Below, piece by piece: positions 33,893 to 43,719 of a stretch of DNA of 64,000 nucleotides. A program made the position numbers and the translations under genes. The first letter of the stretch is position 1. Each line of letters starts with the position of its first letter. The stretch is from Bradyrhizobium prioriisuperbiae (lineage in GTDB: Bacteria > Pseudomonadota > Alphaproteobacteria > Rhizobiales > Xanthobacteraceae), in contig NZ_CP135921.1 in NCBI RefSeq assembly GCF_032397745.1, positions 8,420,501 to 8,484,500 of the forward strand, read 5' to 3'. Below the pieces are notes generated by a model. The model was not told where the DNA came from. It made no database searches and saw only the letters and a program-made list of their open reading frames with translations.

Positions 33893-34798
33893 GTGTCGAT
33901 CAGCTTCCGGCAAATCCGTTATTTCGTCGCAACCGCCGAGCAGGGCCAAATCACCCAGGCGGCAATCGCGCTTGCCGTTTCGCAGTCGGCCATCACGACC
34001 GCGATCAAGGACCTGGAGGCCACGGTGGGTGTCGACCTGTTCGTCCGCTCCCCACAGGGCATGGAGCTGACGGAAGCGGGCCGTCAGTTCATGTTTCACG
34101 CCTACGACATCCTCAACAAGGTGCAGGAGGTAACGACACTCACGATCCCGACCGACAGCGTTGAGGGAAGCCTGACCGTCGCGGCGACCTATACCGTGAT
34201 CGGCTATTTTCTTCCCAACCACCTCGAAAAGCTGAAACGGCATTTTCCGAAGCTCGACATCCAGCTTATCGAACTCAACCGAGAGGCGATCGAGGAAGGT
34301 CTGTTGACCAACCGATACGACATGGCCGTATTGCTGACGTCCAACGTGCTGAATCCGGATTTGTCGACGGAAACGCTGCTCAGCTCCAAGCGAAGGCTGT
34401 GGGTCGCCTCCAAGCACCCTCTGCTTCAGCACGAGTCGGTCGGCCTGAAGGAGGTTTCGGCAGAACCTTACATCATGCTGACGGTGGATGAGGCCGCGCA
34501 CACCGCTCTCAAGTACTGGAGCAAGACACCGGATCAGCCACGCGTGACGCTGCGCACCTCCTCCGTCGAGGCTGTACGATCGATGGTCGCGAATGGACAG
34601 GGCGTCGCGATTCTCTCGGACATGGTGCTGCGCCCGTGGTCACTGGAAGGACGGCGCATCGCAACAATCGTGCTGCGCGATCTCGTTCCCGCTATGGACG
34701 TCGGCCTCGCATGGAAACGCAACGCCAAGTTCACCCCCCCGATGGAAGTGTTCCGTTCCTATTTCCGGCAGGCCTTTTATTTGCCCACAGAGCGCTAG
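33893..34798 (+). CDS. LysR-family transcriptional regulator
   Basis: A 301-residue regulator (GTG start). The N-terminal winged helix reads ISFRQIRYFVATAEQGQITQ, then AAIALAVSQSAITTAIKDLE and LFVRSPQGMELTEAG. The C-terminal periplasmic-binding-like sensing domain occupies residues about 85-295. A TTG at 33869 would add 8 residues; the GTG at 33893 with AGAAGG upstream gives normal LysR length. It is divergent from pxpA with two palindromes between, so it most likely controls the pxp-carboxylase operon in response to its substrate. Confidence 0.92.
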   Translation: MSISFRQIRYFVATAEQGQITQAAIALAVSQSAITTAIKDLEATVGVDLFVRSPQGMELTEAGRQFMFHAYDILNKVQEVTTLTIPTDSVEGSLTVAATYTVIGYFLPNHLEKLKRHFPKLDIQLIELNREAIEEGLLTNRYDMAVLLTSNVLNPDLSTETLLSSKRRLWVASKHPLLQHESVGLKEVSAEPYIMLTVDEAAHTALKYWSKTPDQPRVTLRTSSVEAVRSMVANGQGVAILSDMVLRPWSLEGRRIATIVLRDLVPAMDVGLAWKRNAKFTPPMEVFRSYFRQAFYLPTER

Positions 34799-34810
34799 CT
34801 GGATTTACGA

Positions 34811-36667
34811 TCAGGCTGCGCGCACGCGCCGCAGCGCCGCGCCAACCAAAGCGCGCATGGCCCGCTCGCCAAAGGTCTTCGGCCGGTCAAGTCCGAGCCG
34901 CGCCAGGCAATCCTGATCGTCACGCGTCATGCCGCGCCCCGACAGCCCCTGCCAGCCCAGTTCGGCCAGCGCGAGCGGTGATGCGGATGCCTCCCTCAGA
35001 AGCTTCAAGGCCGGGATCAACCGCTGTTCGACGTCGGTGAAATCCGTGCCGAACGGAAATGTTGGCAACAGGCCCGCGTCGCGGGCCGGCCTCAACGCCG
35101 CCGCGATCCGCTCCGGCGTGTTGTCGCGATACGCGGCGGGAATCTCGTAGCCGCGCGGCAGCTTGCCTGCGTCCTTGGCCTGGGTCATCAGCATACCCTG
35201 AAACCGTGAATCCGCGACCGACAGCATGGCGGCGATCACCTCGGCGTCGGACTTGCCGCGCAGATCAGCTACGCCGTATTCGGTGACGATGATGTCGCGC
35301 AGATGCCGCGGAATGGTCTGGTGCGCATAGGACCACAGAATGTTCGATGTCGCCTTGCGACCCGTGCCCCGCGCTGCCTCCAACGTCAGGATGGAGCGAG
35401 CGCCATCCAGTGCAAAGGCCTGCGCCACGAAATTGTACTGGCCGCCGGCGCCGCTCACCACCTGGCCGCTGTCGAGGCCGTCGGAAATCACCGCTCCCAT
35501 CAATGTCGCCATCATGGCATTGTTGACAAAACGCGCATCGACCCGCGCCCGGCGCTTGGCCGCCTCGTCACCGTAAAGCTCGTTGGTGAACGACACCGGC
35601 GTCATGCGGATCTTGTCGAGATCGTTCGACGACATCTCACGCAACGCGCGATAGAAGGATTTTGGTCCGAGGAAGAACGCAGCATGCAACAGCACACCAT
35701 CCACCTCGCGATTGATAATGCCGGCCTCGATCAGCGCCAGAAACGCCTCGAAGAACATTTCGCTGACGCCATAAAGTCCATCAGTGAAAGCGCCCGTCTC
35801 CCGCGGAGACAATTCCGGCGACAATTTTTCGACAAGGCCGCGAAACGCCTCGGGCTGGCGGTGACGCACGATCAGGCTTTGCGCCAGCGCATCGCCGACC
35901 TGGCCGATGCCGATCTGCAGGCTGCCGCCGTCGCGGACCAGCCCCGCGGCATGGAGGCCGATGGCATACTTGGTGTCGCTGATCGGCTCGGACGGCGGCG
36001 CGAACAGCGGAAAGTCGCAATCACTGCTGTCCAACACTGCATGAAATTCTTCTGCCGCGAGATCGCCCTCGCCCGGCATGAACGGCAATTCGGTATTCAC
36101 CTGCGCGATCAGCTTGAACGCCGCGTGGCCCTCGCGCCGCGCCCGCAGCACATCGAGGGTGGTGTCGGTGTTGCAGCTCAGGCTGTAGCGTGGCACCCCA
36201 TCGACGACTTTCTTCGCGACCAGTTGCGCCACCACATTGAGGCCGCGCGCCAGCAGGTAGGACGACGCATGGGTGTAGTTGGCGGAGATATAGCGCTGCT
36301 GCGCCGGCGCATTGTGGATCCATTGCCCCGCGAGAAAGAAGAACTCGATCACCTCGATGTTCGGCGGCAGTGTCCCTGCATGCAGGGCCCGCGCATAGGC
36401 GAGGTCCGGATAACCGCCGAACAGCCTGTCGATCACCGGCGCGATGAAACGACGCTCGAGGTCGACGCGGGGCCGCGGCTTCTCCAGTGTCAGTGCAGTA
36501 AAGATCGTCAGCCGGATGCTGCGGTCGGCAACGGCACGCGCGAACAATGCATTGATGACGTGGTTGGCCTTGCCGAGTCCCAGCGGCAGCCCGACGACGA
36601 GATTGGGACCGACGTCCCGGATGATCTCTTCCGCGATCGTATCGGCCTCGGAAAAGAATTTGGGCAT
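34811..36667 (-). CDS. Acetyl-CoA hydrolase/transferase family protein
   Basis: A 618-residue CoA hydrolase/transferase. The N-terminal domain (VGPNLVVGLPLGLGKANHVI, then TALTLEKPRP) and the C-terminal catalytic domain (VVSGAGGQYNFVAQAFAL, RGTGRKATSNILW, VTEYGVADLRG) are both recognised. The VTEYGVADL motif is the family's C-terminal signature. It is longer than typical acetate-CoA transferases of about 500 residues because of a segment around residues 110-200. It follows the dehydrogenase gene by 35 nt on the same strand and probably forms a two-gene operon for a CoA-linked or ketone-body-type pathway; substrate unknown. Confidence 0.9.
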   Translation of the reverse strand: MPKFFSEADTIAEEIIRDVGPNLVVGLPLGLGKANHVINALFARAVADRSIRLTIFTALTLEKPRPRVDLERRFIAPVIDRLFGGYPDLAYARALHAGTLPPNIEVIEFFFLAGQWIHNAPAQQRYISANYTHASSYLLARGLNVVAQLVAKKVVDGVPRYSLSCNTDTTLDVLRARREGHAAFKLIAQVNTELPFMPGEGDLAAEEFHAVLDSSDCDFPLFAPPSEPISDTKYAIGLHAAGLVRDGGSLQIGIGQVGDALAQSLIVRHRQPEAFRGLVEKLSPELSPRETGAFTDGLYGVSEMFFEAFLALIEAGIINREVDGVLLHAAFFLGPKSFYRALREMSSNDLDKIRMTPVSFTNELYGDEAAKRRARVDARFVNNAMMATLMGAVISDGLDSGQVVSGAGGQYNFVAQAFALDGARSILTLEAARGTGRKATSNILWSYAHQTIPRHLRDIIVTEYGVADLRGKSDAEVIAAMLSVADSRFQGMLMTQAKDAGKLPRGYEIPAAYRDNTPERIAAALRPARDAGLLPTFPFGTDFTDVEQRLIPALKLLREASASPLALAELGWQGLSGRGMTRDDQDCLARLGLDRPKTFGERAMRALVGAALRRVRAA

Positions 36668-36702
36668 CGGTCTCTCGTGCTGGGATTGCGAACGCGGCTA
36701 GC

Positions 36703-37404
36703 TTAGGCGCCGACGACCCCGACCGTCATGCCGCCACAGACATACAGCACCTGCCCGGTGATGAAGCCGCTGTCCTTGTGCAGGAAGAACGCAACGGAGT
36801 TGGCGATGTCCTCCGGCGTTCCCAAACGACGGACCGGCACGGCCTCGATGATGGCCTTGGTGCGCGGACTGTCGGCCGGATTGACCCGGTCGAACAGCTC
36901 GGTCTTGATCGGTCCCGGGCCGATCGCATTGGCGGTGATGCCATGCTGTCCCAGCTCGAGCGCCCAGACCTTGGCCAGTCCCTGCAGCGCCGCCTTGGAG
37001 CCAGCATAGACCGTGCGCAGCTCCTTGCCGAGTGCCGCGCGCGAGGAGACGTTGACCACGCGGCCGAAGCCTGCGTCCTTCATGCCGGGCAGCACAGCCT
37101 GCAGGCACTGCATGGCGCAGCGCACATTCAGGCGCATCACCACGTCGAAATCCTCCAGCGTCTGTTCTTCGATGGAGGCCGGACGCACGGTGCCGACATT
37201 GTTCACCAGACGCGTGATCGGACCGCCCTTCAGCGCCAGCGCAAGCGCCTCGGCGGTCTGATCGGCATCGGCAAGGTCGGCGATAATGCCGTCGCCGACA
37301 CGGTCGATGCTGACAACATCGTAGCCATCGGCCCGGCATCGCTCCACGGTGGCCAGGCCGATTCCCGCCGCGCCGCCGGTGACCAGAACGCGTTCACGTG
37401 CCAT
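36703..37404 (-). CDS. Short-chain dehydrogenase/reductase
   Basis: A 233-residue SDR. Cofactor motif TGGAAGIG (residues 9-16), NNVGTVRPAS, catalytic NVSSRAALG and VYAGSKAA (Ser, Tyr, Lys), and a C-terminal ITGQVLYVCGGMTVG. It resembles 3-oxoacyl reductases and 3-hydroxyacyl dehydrogenases of beta-oxidation type. It precedes the CoA hydrolase gene, which suggests that the pair process a hydroxyacyl or keto compound. Confidence 0.9.
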   Translation of the reverse strand: MARERVLVTGGAAGIGLATVERCRADGYDVVSIDRVGDGIIADLADADQTAEALALALKGGPITRLVNNVGTVRPASIEEQTLEDFDVVMRLNVRCAMQCLQAVLPGMKDAGFGRVVNVSSRAALGKELRTVYAGSKAALQGLAKVWALELGQHGITANAIGPGPIKTELFDRVNPADSPRTKAIIEAVPVRRLGTPEDIANSVAFFLHKDSGFITGQVLYVCGGMTVGVVGA

Positions 37405-37729
37405 TGCTGTGTCTCATCGTTGTTTCCTCCACGTCGGACTGCCATGCCGTCCGTGGCGGATTTGCAACGGAGAATGCTTTGTGAGAGCCAGCAGGCACTT
37501 GTAACTTTTCTACCCGCCAATTTCACCGTAGGGCTTTGAATGGTCAAGCGATTAGCTGAAATCACAAACCCTTGACTACAGTTCCGTGACACAGATTGTC
37601 ACAGCGACAAAATTTCTCCACCGGATGGTTTGCTAGAGCTGCCAACCGTCTCTAAAGAGGTCCAGTATCAGGGGCATCGGCGGGGGCGGATGGATCCCTG
37701 CAGAGTCTGTTTGGGGTCAATACGGGACA
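37405..37729. promoter_or_regulatory. Divergent promoter region of the SDR-CoA hydrolase unit and the TolC-like gene
   Basis: 325 nt between divergent starts. A TTGACT that could be a + strand -35 element occurs at 37572-37577, with no good -10 at 17 nt. The inverted repeat at 37586-37602 is listed separately. No gene is supported. Confidence 0.45.
37586..37602. promoter_or_regulatory. GTGACA-N5-TGTCAC palindrome, candidate operator
   Basis: A perfect 6-5-6 inverted repeat directly downstream of the TTGACT at 37572, 128 nt before the TolC-like gene and 182 nt before the SDR gene. Placement over a promoter suggests a repressor site, but no regulator gene is adjacent, so the regulator is unknown. 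Confidence 0.5.
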
Positions 37730-39142
37730 ATGGTCAGGCGTGCTTTGAGGAACGATCCCCGCAAGGGAGCCGTGCTTGGATTCGGCGTGGCTTTTGTCGT
37801 GCTCTCGGCGGCCGGGCTTGACGCCGCCTCCGCAGAGACCCTGCCCGAGGCGCTGGTGAAGGCGTATCAGGCCAATCCACAGCTGAACGCGGAGCGTGCT
37901 CGCCAGCGGGCTACCGACGAGAATGTGCCGCAGGCGCTGGCCGGCTACCGGCCCCAGATCATGGCAAGCCTGAGCGCCGGCCTGCAGCAGGTCCGCGACC
38001 TCCTGCCCGGCAACAGCGTCGCCAACGTCACGCTGCGCCCCTGGACCATCGGCGTGACCGTGACGCAGGTGCTGTTCAACGGCTTCAAGACCGCCAACAG
38101 CGTTCGCGTCGCGGAATTCCAGGTCAAGTCCGGCCGCGAGGCCCTGCGCAATGTCGGCCAGGGCGTGCTGCTGGACGGCGTCACCGCCTACATGAACGTG
38201 CTGGCCAACCAGGCGCTGGTCGAGGCGCAACGCGCCAACGTCAACTTCCTGAAGGAAACCCTCGCCATCACCAAGCGGCGACTCGATGCCGGCGACGTCA
38301 CCCCGACGGACACCGCCCAGGCTGAGGCGCGGCTGAGCCGCGGGCTGTCGGACCTCAACGCTGCGGAAGTGGCCTACGCCATCAGCAAGGAAACGTATGC
38401 CCAGGTGATCGGCCAGTCGCCGGGATCGCTGATTCCGGCCGAAACCGTCGACCGGCTGTCGCCAGCCACCCTTGCTGCATCGAGCACCGCGGCCCGCAGC
38501 GAGAACCCGGCCGTGATCGCCGCCAGCTACGACGTGGAGGTGGCCACCACCACCATCAGCGTGGCGGAAAGCAGTTTGTTGCCGCAAGTTTCGGTGCAGG
38601 GCGGCGTCAGCCGCAGTGTCGAGAGCGACACGACGCTGGGGTCGTTCCGCACCGACCAGGCCTCGATCGTCGGCGCGGCCAGCATACCGATCTATGACGG
38701 CGGCACGGCGGCGTCGCAGACGCGGCAAGCCAAGGAACTGGCATCCCAAAGCCGGATGGTGCTGGAGCAGATCCGCAACCAGGCGCGCACGGCGGTGGCC
38801 AGCGCCTGGGTCAGCAACGAAGGCACCAAGGTGGCGCTGCGCGCGGCCGAATCAGAGGTGAAGGCAGCGGGCGTTGCGCTGGACGGCGTGCGGCGCGAGG
38901 CACAGGCGGGCCAGCGCACCACCGTCGACGTGCTCAACGCACAGCAGGACCTGATCAACGCAAAAACCCGCCAGATCGTGGCGCAGCGCGACCGGGTCAT
39001 CGCATCCTATACCCTGCTCAGTGCGGTGGGCCGGCTCGACGTCCGCACGCTGAACCTGAACACACCGGATTATCTGCCCGAGGTGCATTACCACCAGGTT
39101 CGCGACGCCTGGCATGGGCTGCGCACACCGGACGGGAAGTAA
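37730..39142 (+). CDS. TolC-family outer-membrane efflux protein
   Basis: A 470-residue outer-membrane channel. A signal peptide (VLGFGVAFVVLSAAGLDAASA) is followed by TLPEALVKAYQANPQLNAER, the family's first repeat, with long coiled-coil helices and a second structural repeat starting near residue 225 (SENPAVIAASYDVEVATTT). The SIPIYDGGTAASQTRQAKE strand-to-helix turn and the GQRTTVDVLNAQQDLINAKT C-terminal segment are classical. It converges on the RND pump genes with only a 6-nt gap and probably provides their outer-membrane exit. Confidence 0.94.
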   Translation: MVRRALRNDPRKGAVLGFGVAFVVLSAAGLDAASAETLPEALVKAYQANPQLNAERARQRATDENVPQALAGYRPQIMASLSAGLQQVRDLLPGNSVANVTLRPWTIGVTVTQVLFNGFKTANSVRVAEFQVKSGREALRNVGQGVLLDGVTAYMNVLANQALVEAQRANVNFLKETLAITKRRLDAGDVTPTDTAQAEARLSRGLSDLNAAEVAYAISKETYAQVIGQSPGSLIPAETVDRLSPATLAASSTAARSENPAVIAASYDVEVATTTISVAESSLLPQVSVQGGVSRSVESDTTLGSFRTDQASIVGAASIPIYDGGTAASQTRQAKELASQSRMVLEQIRNQARTAVASAWVSNEGTKVALRAAESEVKAAGVALDGVRREAQAGQRTTVDVLNAQQDLINAKTRQIVAQRDRVIASYTLLSAVGRLDVRTLNLNTPDYLPEVHYHQVRDAWHGLRTPDGK

Positions 39143-39148
39143 CAGCCC

Positions 39149-42100
39149 TCAGCGCCCGCGGCGCGAGAACGCGGCGATCAGCACCGGCAGCGTGACCAGG
39201 ATCATGATCGGCGCCAGCAGCATGCCGGTCACCACCACCACGGCCAGCGGTTTCTGCACCTGCGAGCCGATGCCGCCCGACAAGGCAGCCGGCAACAGGC
39301 CGATGCCGGCCACGGCGCAGGTCATCAACACGGGACGCATCTGCAACTCGCCGGTGCGGATCACCGCCTTGATGCGCTCATAACCCTCGTCGATCAGCTG
39401 ATTGTACTGCGACAGGATGATGATGCCGTCCATCACCGCGATGCCGAACAAGGCGATGAAGCCGATCGCGGCCGAGACGCTGAACGGAATGCCACTGAGC
39501 AGCAGGCCGAGCACGCCGCCGAACACCGCCATCGGGATCACGCTCATCGCGAGCAGCGTGTCTCCCATCGATCCGAAATTGAACCACAGCATGGCGGCGA
39601 TCAGCGCCAGGCTGATCGGCACCACGATGGACAGGCGCCGGATCGCGTCCTGGAGATTGCCGAACTCGCCGACCCACTCCAGCCGCGAACCAGGCGGCAA
39701 CTGCACCTGCTCGTTGACCTTGTCCTGGGCTTCCTTGATCGCGCTGCCGAGATCGCGCTCGCGCACCGAGAACTTGATCGGCAGATAGCGTTCCTGCTGC
39801 TCGCGGTAGATGTAGGCCGCGCCCGACACCAGCTGGATGGTCGCGACCTCGCTGAGCGGAATCTGCGTCACGCCGCTCGGCCCCTGCGCGCCGATCCGCA
39901 GGTTCTGAATCGCTTCCGCGCTCTTGCGATACTCCGGCGCGAGGCGGACGATGATCGGGAAATGCCGATCGCTGCCCGGCTCGTAGATATCGCCGGCGCT
40001 ATCGCCGCCGATCGCGACCCGGATCGTCGCATTGATGTCGCCGGGCGACAGCCCGTAACGGGCGGCGCGGGCGCGGTCGACGTCGATCTGGATGGTCGGC
40101 TGTCCGAGCGACGTGAACACCGACAGATCGGTGACACCGCGCACCGTGGACAGCACCGACTTGATCTTGTTGGCGGTGTTGGTGAGCGCGACCAGATCGT
40201 TGCCGTAGAGCTTGATCGAGTTCTCGCCCTTCACGCCGGAGACCGCCTCGGCGACGTTGTCCTGCAGATACTGCGAGAAGTTGAATTCGACCCCCGGAAA
40301 CTTGTCCTGCAGTTTCGCCAGCAACTGGCCGGTCAGTTCGTCCTTGTCCTTGGTGCCGGGCCACTGGCTCGCCGGCTTCAAGGGCGCGAAAAACTCCGCA
40401 TTGAAGAAGCCGGCGGCATCAGTGCCATCGTCGGGCCGGCCATGCTGGGAGACCACGGATTCGACCTCGGGCCGCTCCTTGATCATCTTGCGCATCTCGT
40501 TGACGTAGGTGTTGCCCTCTTCCAGCGAGATCGTCGACGGCAGCGTGGCGCGGATCCAGAGATTGCCTTCTTCCAGCTTCGGCAGGAATTCGAGCCCGAG
40601 CAGCCGGATCGCCAGCGCGGTCAAAAGTACGAGGCCGACGGCGGCCCCGAGCATGATCTTCTGGTTGCCGACCGCCCAGCGCAGCAGCGGCATATAGAGG
40701 CGATGCAGGAACGCGACGATCCGCGTCTCGGTTTCATGCATGTGCGCCGGCAGGATGATGGCGCTCAGCGCCGGCGTGATGGTGAAGGTGGCGATGAGGC
40801 CGCCGGCCAGCGCATAGGCATAGGTGCGCGCCATCGGGCCGAAGATGTTGCCCTCGACACCGCTCAGGGTGAACAGCGGCAGGAAGGCCGCAATGATGAT
40901 GGCGGCGGCAAAAAAGATTGAGCGGGCCACGTCGGCGGAGGCGCTGTAGATCGCGTGGCTCTTCATGCCCATCATGGTCTCGGGCGAGATCGCGGCCTCT
41001 TCGTCGCTGGACAGCGCCGTGGTCTGCGACAACCGGCGGAAGATCGCCTCCACCATGATCACGGTGCCATCGACGATCAGGCCGAAATCGATGGCGCCGA
41101 CCGACAGCAAATTGGCGGATTCCCCGCGCAGCACCAGGATGATGACGGCGAAGAACAACGCAAACGGAATGGTCGCGCCGACGATGATGGCGCTGCGCAG
41201 GTCACCGAGGAAAATCCACTGCAGCAGAACGATCAGCAGAATGCCGACCACCATGTTGTGCAGCACGGTGTGGGTGGTGGTCTCGATCAGGTCCTTGCGG
41301 TCGTAGATGCGTTCGATCCGCACGCCCGGTGGCAAGATGCTGGAGCTGTTGATCGAATTGACCAGTTGCTCGACGCGCGCGATGGTCGGCGAACTCTGCT
41401 CACCGCGGCGCATCAACACGATGCCCTGCACGATATCGTTGTCGGCGTCCTTGCCGGCGATGCCGAGCCGCGGTTTCTCGCCGATCGTCACCGTCGCAAC
41501 GTCCCTGACCAGGACGGGGTTGCCGCCGCTCTGCGAGATCATGGTCGAGCCGAGGTCGTCGACGGAGCGGATCAGGCCGACGCCGCGCACCACCGCAGAC
41601 TGGCTGCCAATATTGACGGTGTTGCCGCCGACATTGATGTTGGCATTGCCGACCGCCTGCAGCAGCTGCGGCAAGGTCAGGCCATTGGCGACCAGCTTGT
41701 TGAAGTCGACCTGAATTTCATAGGTCTTGGTCTTGCCACCCCAGCCGGTGACGTCGATCACGCCGGGCACGGCGCGGAATCTGCGCTGCAGCACCCAGTC
41801 CTGCAGGGTCTTGAGGTCCATCACGCTGTAGTTGGACGGCGGCCCCACCAGCCGGTAGCGGAAGATTTCACCGATGGCGCTGAGTGGCGAAATCTGCGGC
41901 TGCACGTTGCCGGGCAGCGGCGCCAGCTGGCCGAGACGGTTGAGTACTTGCTGCTGGGCTTCGTCATAGGTGTAGTCGAACGAGAACTGCAGTTTGACGT
42001 CGGACAGGCCGTACAGCGAGATGGTGCGGATGGTGCGCAGGTTCTTGATGCCGGCGAGCTGGGTCTCGATCGGAATGGTGATGTAGCGCTCGATCTCCTC

Positions 42101-42271
42101 GGCCGACAAACCCGGACTTTGGGTCACGATGTCGACCATCGGCGGGGTCGGATCCGGATAGGCCTCGATGTTCAGTTGCCGGAAGGCGATCAGGCCGCCG
42201 ATGAAGACCACGGCGAACAGGCCGAGCATCAGGAAGCGGCGCTTGACCGAAAGGGCAACGAAGCGATCCAT
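39149..42271 (-). CDS. RND efflux pump, heavy-metal (CzcA/CusA) type
   Basis: A 1040-residue inner-membrane proton-driven pump of the HME-RND group. It begins with the typical cytoplasmic start and TM1 (RRFLMLGLFAVVFIGGLIAF) and IEAYPDPTPPMVDIVTQ. The proton-relay motif of TM4 reads AIDFGLIVDGTVIMVEA (about residues 392-408), the D-F-G-x3-D-G-x5-E pattern of metal exporters. Twelve membrane segments and two large periplasmic loops are evident. It follows its adaptor gene by 70 nt. Metal specificity (Co/Zn/Cd/Cu/Ag) is not readable; there is no His-rich cytoplasmic tail. Confidence 0.94.
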   Translation of the reverse strand: MDRFVALSVKRRFLMLGLFAVVFIGGLIAFRQLNIEAYPDPTPPMVDIVTQSPGLSAEEIERYITIPIETQLAGIKNLRTIRTISLYGLSDVKLQFSFDYTYDEAQQQVLNRLGQLAPLPGNVQPQISPLSAIGEIFRYRLVGPPSNYSVMDLKTLQDWVLQRRFRAVPGVIDVTGWGGKTKTYEIQVDFNKLVANGLTLPQLLQAVGNANINVGGNTVNIGSQSAVVRGVGLIRSVDDLGSTMISQSGGNPVLVRDVATVTIGEKPRLGIAGKDADNDIVQGIVLMRRGEQSSPTIARVEQLVNSINSSSILPPGVRIERIYDRKDLIETTTHTVLHNMVVGILLIVLLQWIFLGDLRSAIIVGATIPFALFFAVIILVLRGESANLLSVGAIDFGLIVDGTVIMVEAIFRRLSQTTALSSDEEAAISPETMMGMKSHAIYSASADVARSIFFAAAIIIAAFLPLFTLSGVEGNIFGPMARTYAYALAGGLIATFTITPALSAIILPAHMHETETRIVAFLHRLYMPLLRWAVGNQKIMLGAAVGLVLLTALAIRLLGLEFLPKLEEGNLWIRATLPSTISLEEGNTYVNEMRKMIKERPEVESVVSQHGRPDDGTDAAGFFNAEFFAPLKPASQWPGTKDKDELTGQLLAKLQDKFPGVEFNFSQYLQDNVAEAVSGVKGENSIKLYGNDLVALTNTANKIKSVLSTVRGVTDLSVFTSLGQPTIQIDVDRARAARYGLSPGDINATIRVAIGGDSAGDIYEPGSDRHFPIIVRLAPEYRKSAEAIQNLRIGAQGPSGVTQIPLSEVATIQLVSGAAYIYREQQERYLPIKFSVRERDLGSAIKEAQDKVNEQVQLPPGSRLEWVGEFGNLQDAIRRLSIVVPISLALIAAMLWFNFGSMGDTLLAMSVIPMAVFGGVLGLLLSGIPFSVSAAIGFIALFGIAVMDGIIILSQYNQLIDEGYERIKAVIRTGELQMRPVLMTCAVAGIGLLPAALSGGIGSQVQKPLAVVVVTGMLLAPIMILVTLPVLIAAFSRRGR

Positions 42272-42341
42272 TTAGTCAGGATCTTTCAGAATATTGCTGG
42301 AGTTTTCCGACGAAACGAACGTCTCGCCGCCACGGCTGGGA

Positions 42342-43607
42342 CTAGCTGCCAGACGCCGCGCGGTCAATGAACAAGCTGCCCTTGGTCACGATCTTCTCAT
42401 CGGGGGTCAGGCCGCTCTTCACTTCCACCAGGTCGCTGTTGGCAAGACCGACCTTGATGCTGCGCAGCTCGATCGACTTGTCGTCGTGTACGACCCAGAC
42501 CCGCACCTGGTCGCCTTCATAGATCAGCGCCTGCTTCGGCACGCCGACGGCCGGCCGGTTGCCGCCGGAATAGATCGTCACATTGGCGAACATTTCCGGC
42601 TTCAGCGACGCATCGGTGTTGTCCACGGTGGCGCGCACCAGAAGCCGGCGGGTCGCCGGATCGATCGCCGCCGCGACATAGTCGATGCGGGCTTTGTAGG
42701 TGCGCCCGGGCGCCGACAGCACCGAGAAGGCGAGATCCTGGCCGACGCTGACGGAAGCCACCTCGCTCTCGCGCACATAGGCCGTCAGCCAGACCGTCGA
42801 CAGATCGCCGATCACGAACACCGGATCAGCAGCGCCGGTGTTGATGTATTGGCCCGGTCCCACCTTGCGCTGCACGACGGTGCCGGCGAGCGGCGCATAG
42901 ACCTTGGTCTCGGGATTGATCCGACCCTTGTCCTGAAACGTTGCAATCGCCTCGTCGTTGAAGCCGAGGATGCGCAGCCGGTTACGCGACGCCTCCAGCG
43001 CGGTCTCGGCCGAACGCATGTCGTTCTGCGCGCCGATCAGCGTCGCCTGCGACTGCTGATAGTCCTTCAGCGGCGCCGCCTTGCCTTCGAACAAGTCTTT
43101 GGCGCGCTTATCCTGAAGCTGCGCCAGCTCGAGCTGGGATTTGGCTTTATTGACCGCAGCGGCCGCCGCGACGAAATCATTCTGGCCCTGCACGGTGTCG
43201 GTGGCTTCGATGATCAGCAGCGACTGCCCCTGCACCACCTGATCGCCCGGGCGCGCCAACAGCTTGGTGACCCGGCCGGCGTAGGGCGAGAACACCGGGG
43301 TGGAGCGATCCTCATCAACCGCGATCTTGCCTTCGGTGACATTCTCGGCCCGGAATGCACGCTCGCGGCAGGGCTCGACAGTCAGGCTCGCCCATTCCGC
43401 AGCGCTCGGCGTGTAGCGCAGCAGGCTGCCCCTGCGGGACTGGCTCGACACCTCGAGCTGGCCATGGGAATTCGCGGCCATGCGCGTCAGGCCCACAGCC
43501 GTACCTGCTCCAAGCACAAGCAATGCGCCACCGACCAGCAACCGTTGCCGGTTCAGGCGCTTCAGCCTGTCGCCAATCTGCAATATGAACGAACGTTTAT
43601 CTTGCAC
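42342..43607 (-). CDS. RND efflux periplasmic adaptor (membrane fusion protein)
   Basis: A 421-residue adaptor linking pump and outer-membrane channel. One N-terminal anchor helix (LLVGGALLVLGAGTAVGLT) is followed by a lipoyl-like half (VFSPYAGRVTKLLARPGDQV), a helical hairpin (residues about 145-215), the second half (VYAPLAGTVVQRKVGPGQYI), then beta-barrel and membrane-proximal domains to IVTKGSLFIDRA. First gene of the adaptor-pump pair. The direct repeat at 43720 lies upstream. Confidence 0.93.
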   Translation of the reverse strand: MQDKRSFILQIGDRLKRLNRQRLLVGGALLVLGAGTAVGLTRMAANSHGQLEVSSQSRRGSLLRYTPSAAEWASLTVEPCRERAFRAENVTEGKIAVDEDRSTPVFSPYAGRVTKLLARPGDQVVQGQSLLIIEATDTVQGQNDFVAAAAAVNKAKSQLELAQLQDKRAKDLFEGKAAPLKDYQQSQATLIGAQNDMRSAETALEASRNRLRILGFNDEAIATFQDKGRINPETKVYAPLAGTVVQRKVGPGQYINTGAADPVFVIGDLSTVWLTAYVRESEVASVSVGQDLAFSVLSAPGRTYKARIDYVAAAIDPATRRLLVRATVDNTDASLKPEMFANVTIYSGGNRPAVGVPKQALIYEGDQVRVWVVHDDKSIELRSIKVGLANSDLVEVKSGLTPDEKIVTKGSLFIDRAASGS

Positions 43608-43719
43608 GGGCCGGTCTCTCGCAGGGCTGTTCAGCCCGCTAATAGGGCCGATTTGATGGTGCAGACAATCGAAAAAACACGGGGCAGGAAAGTAATTCGG
43701 CTAATGCTTACCGGACCAG

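Noticed and set aside
35303..36706. 467-codon open frame on the + strand opposite the CoA hydrolase
   Set aside because: High-GC shadow of a well-supported gene; its translation has no domain, signal or membrane logic.
43624..43637. GGGCTG-TT-CAGCCC near the efflux adaptor start
   Set aside because: Two-nucleotide loop and no T-run; too short to call an operator or terminator.
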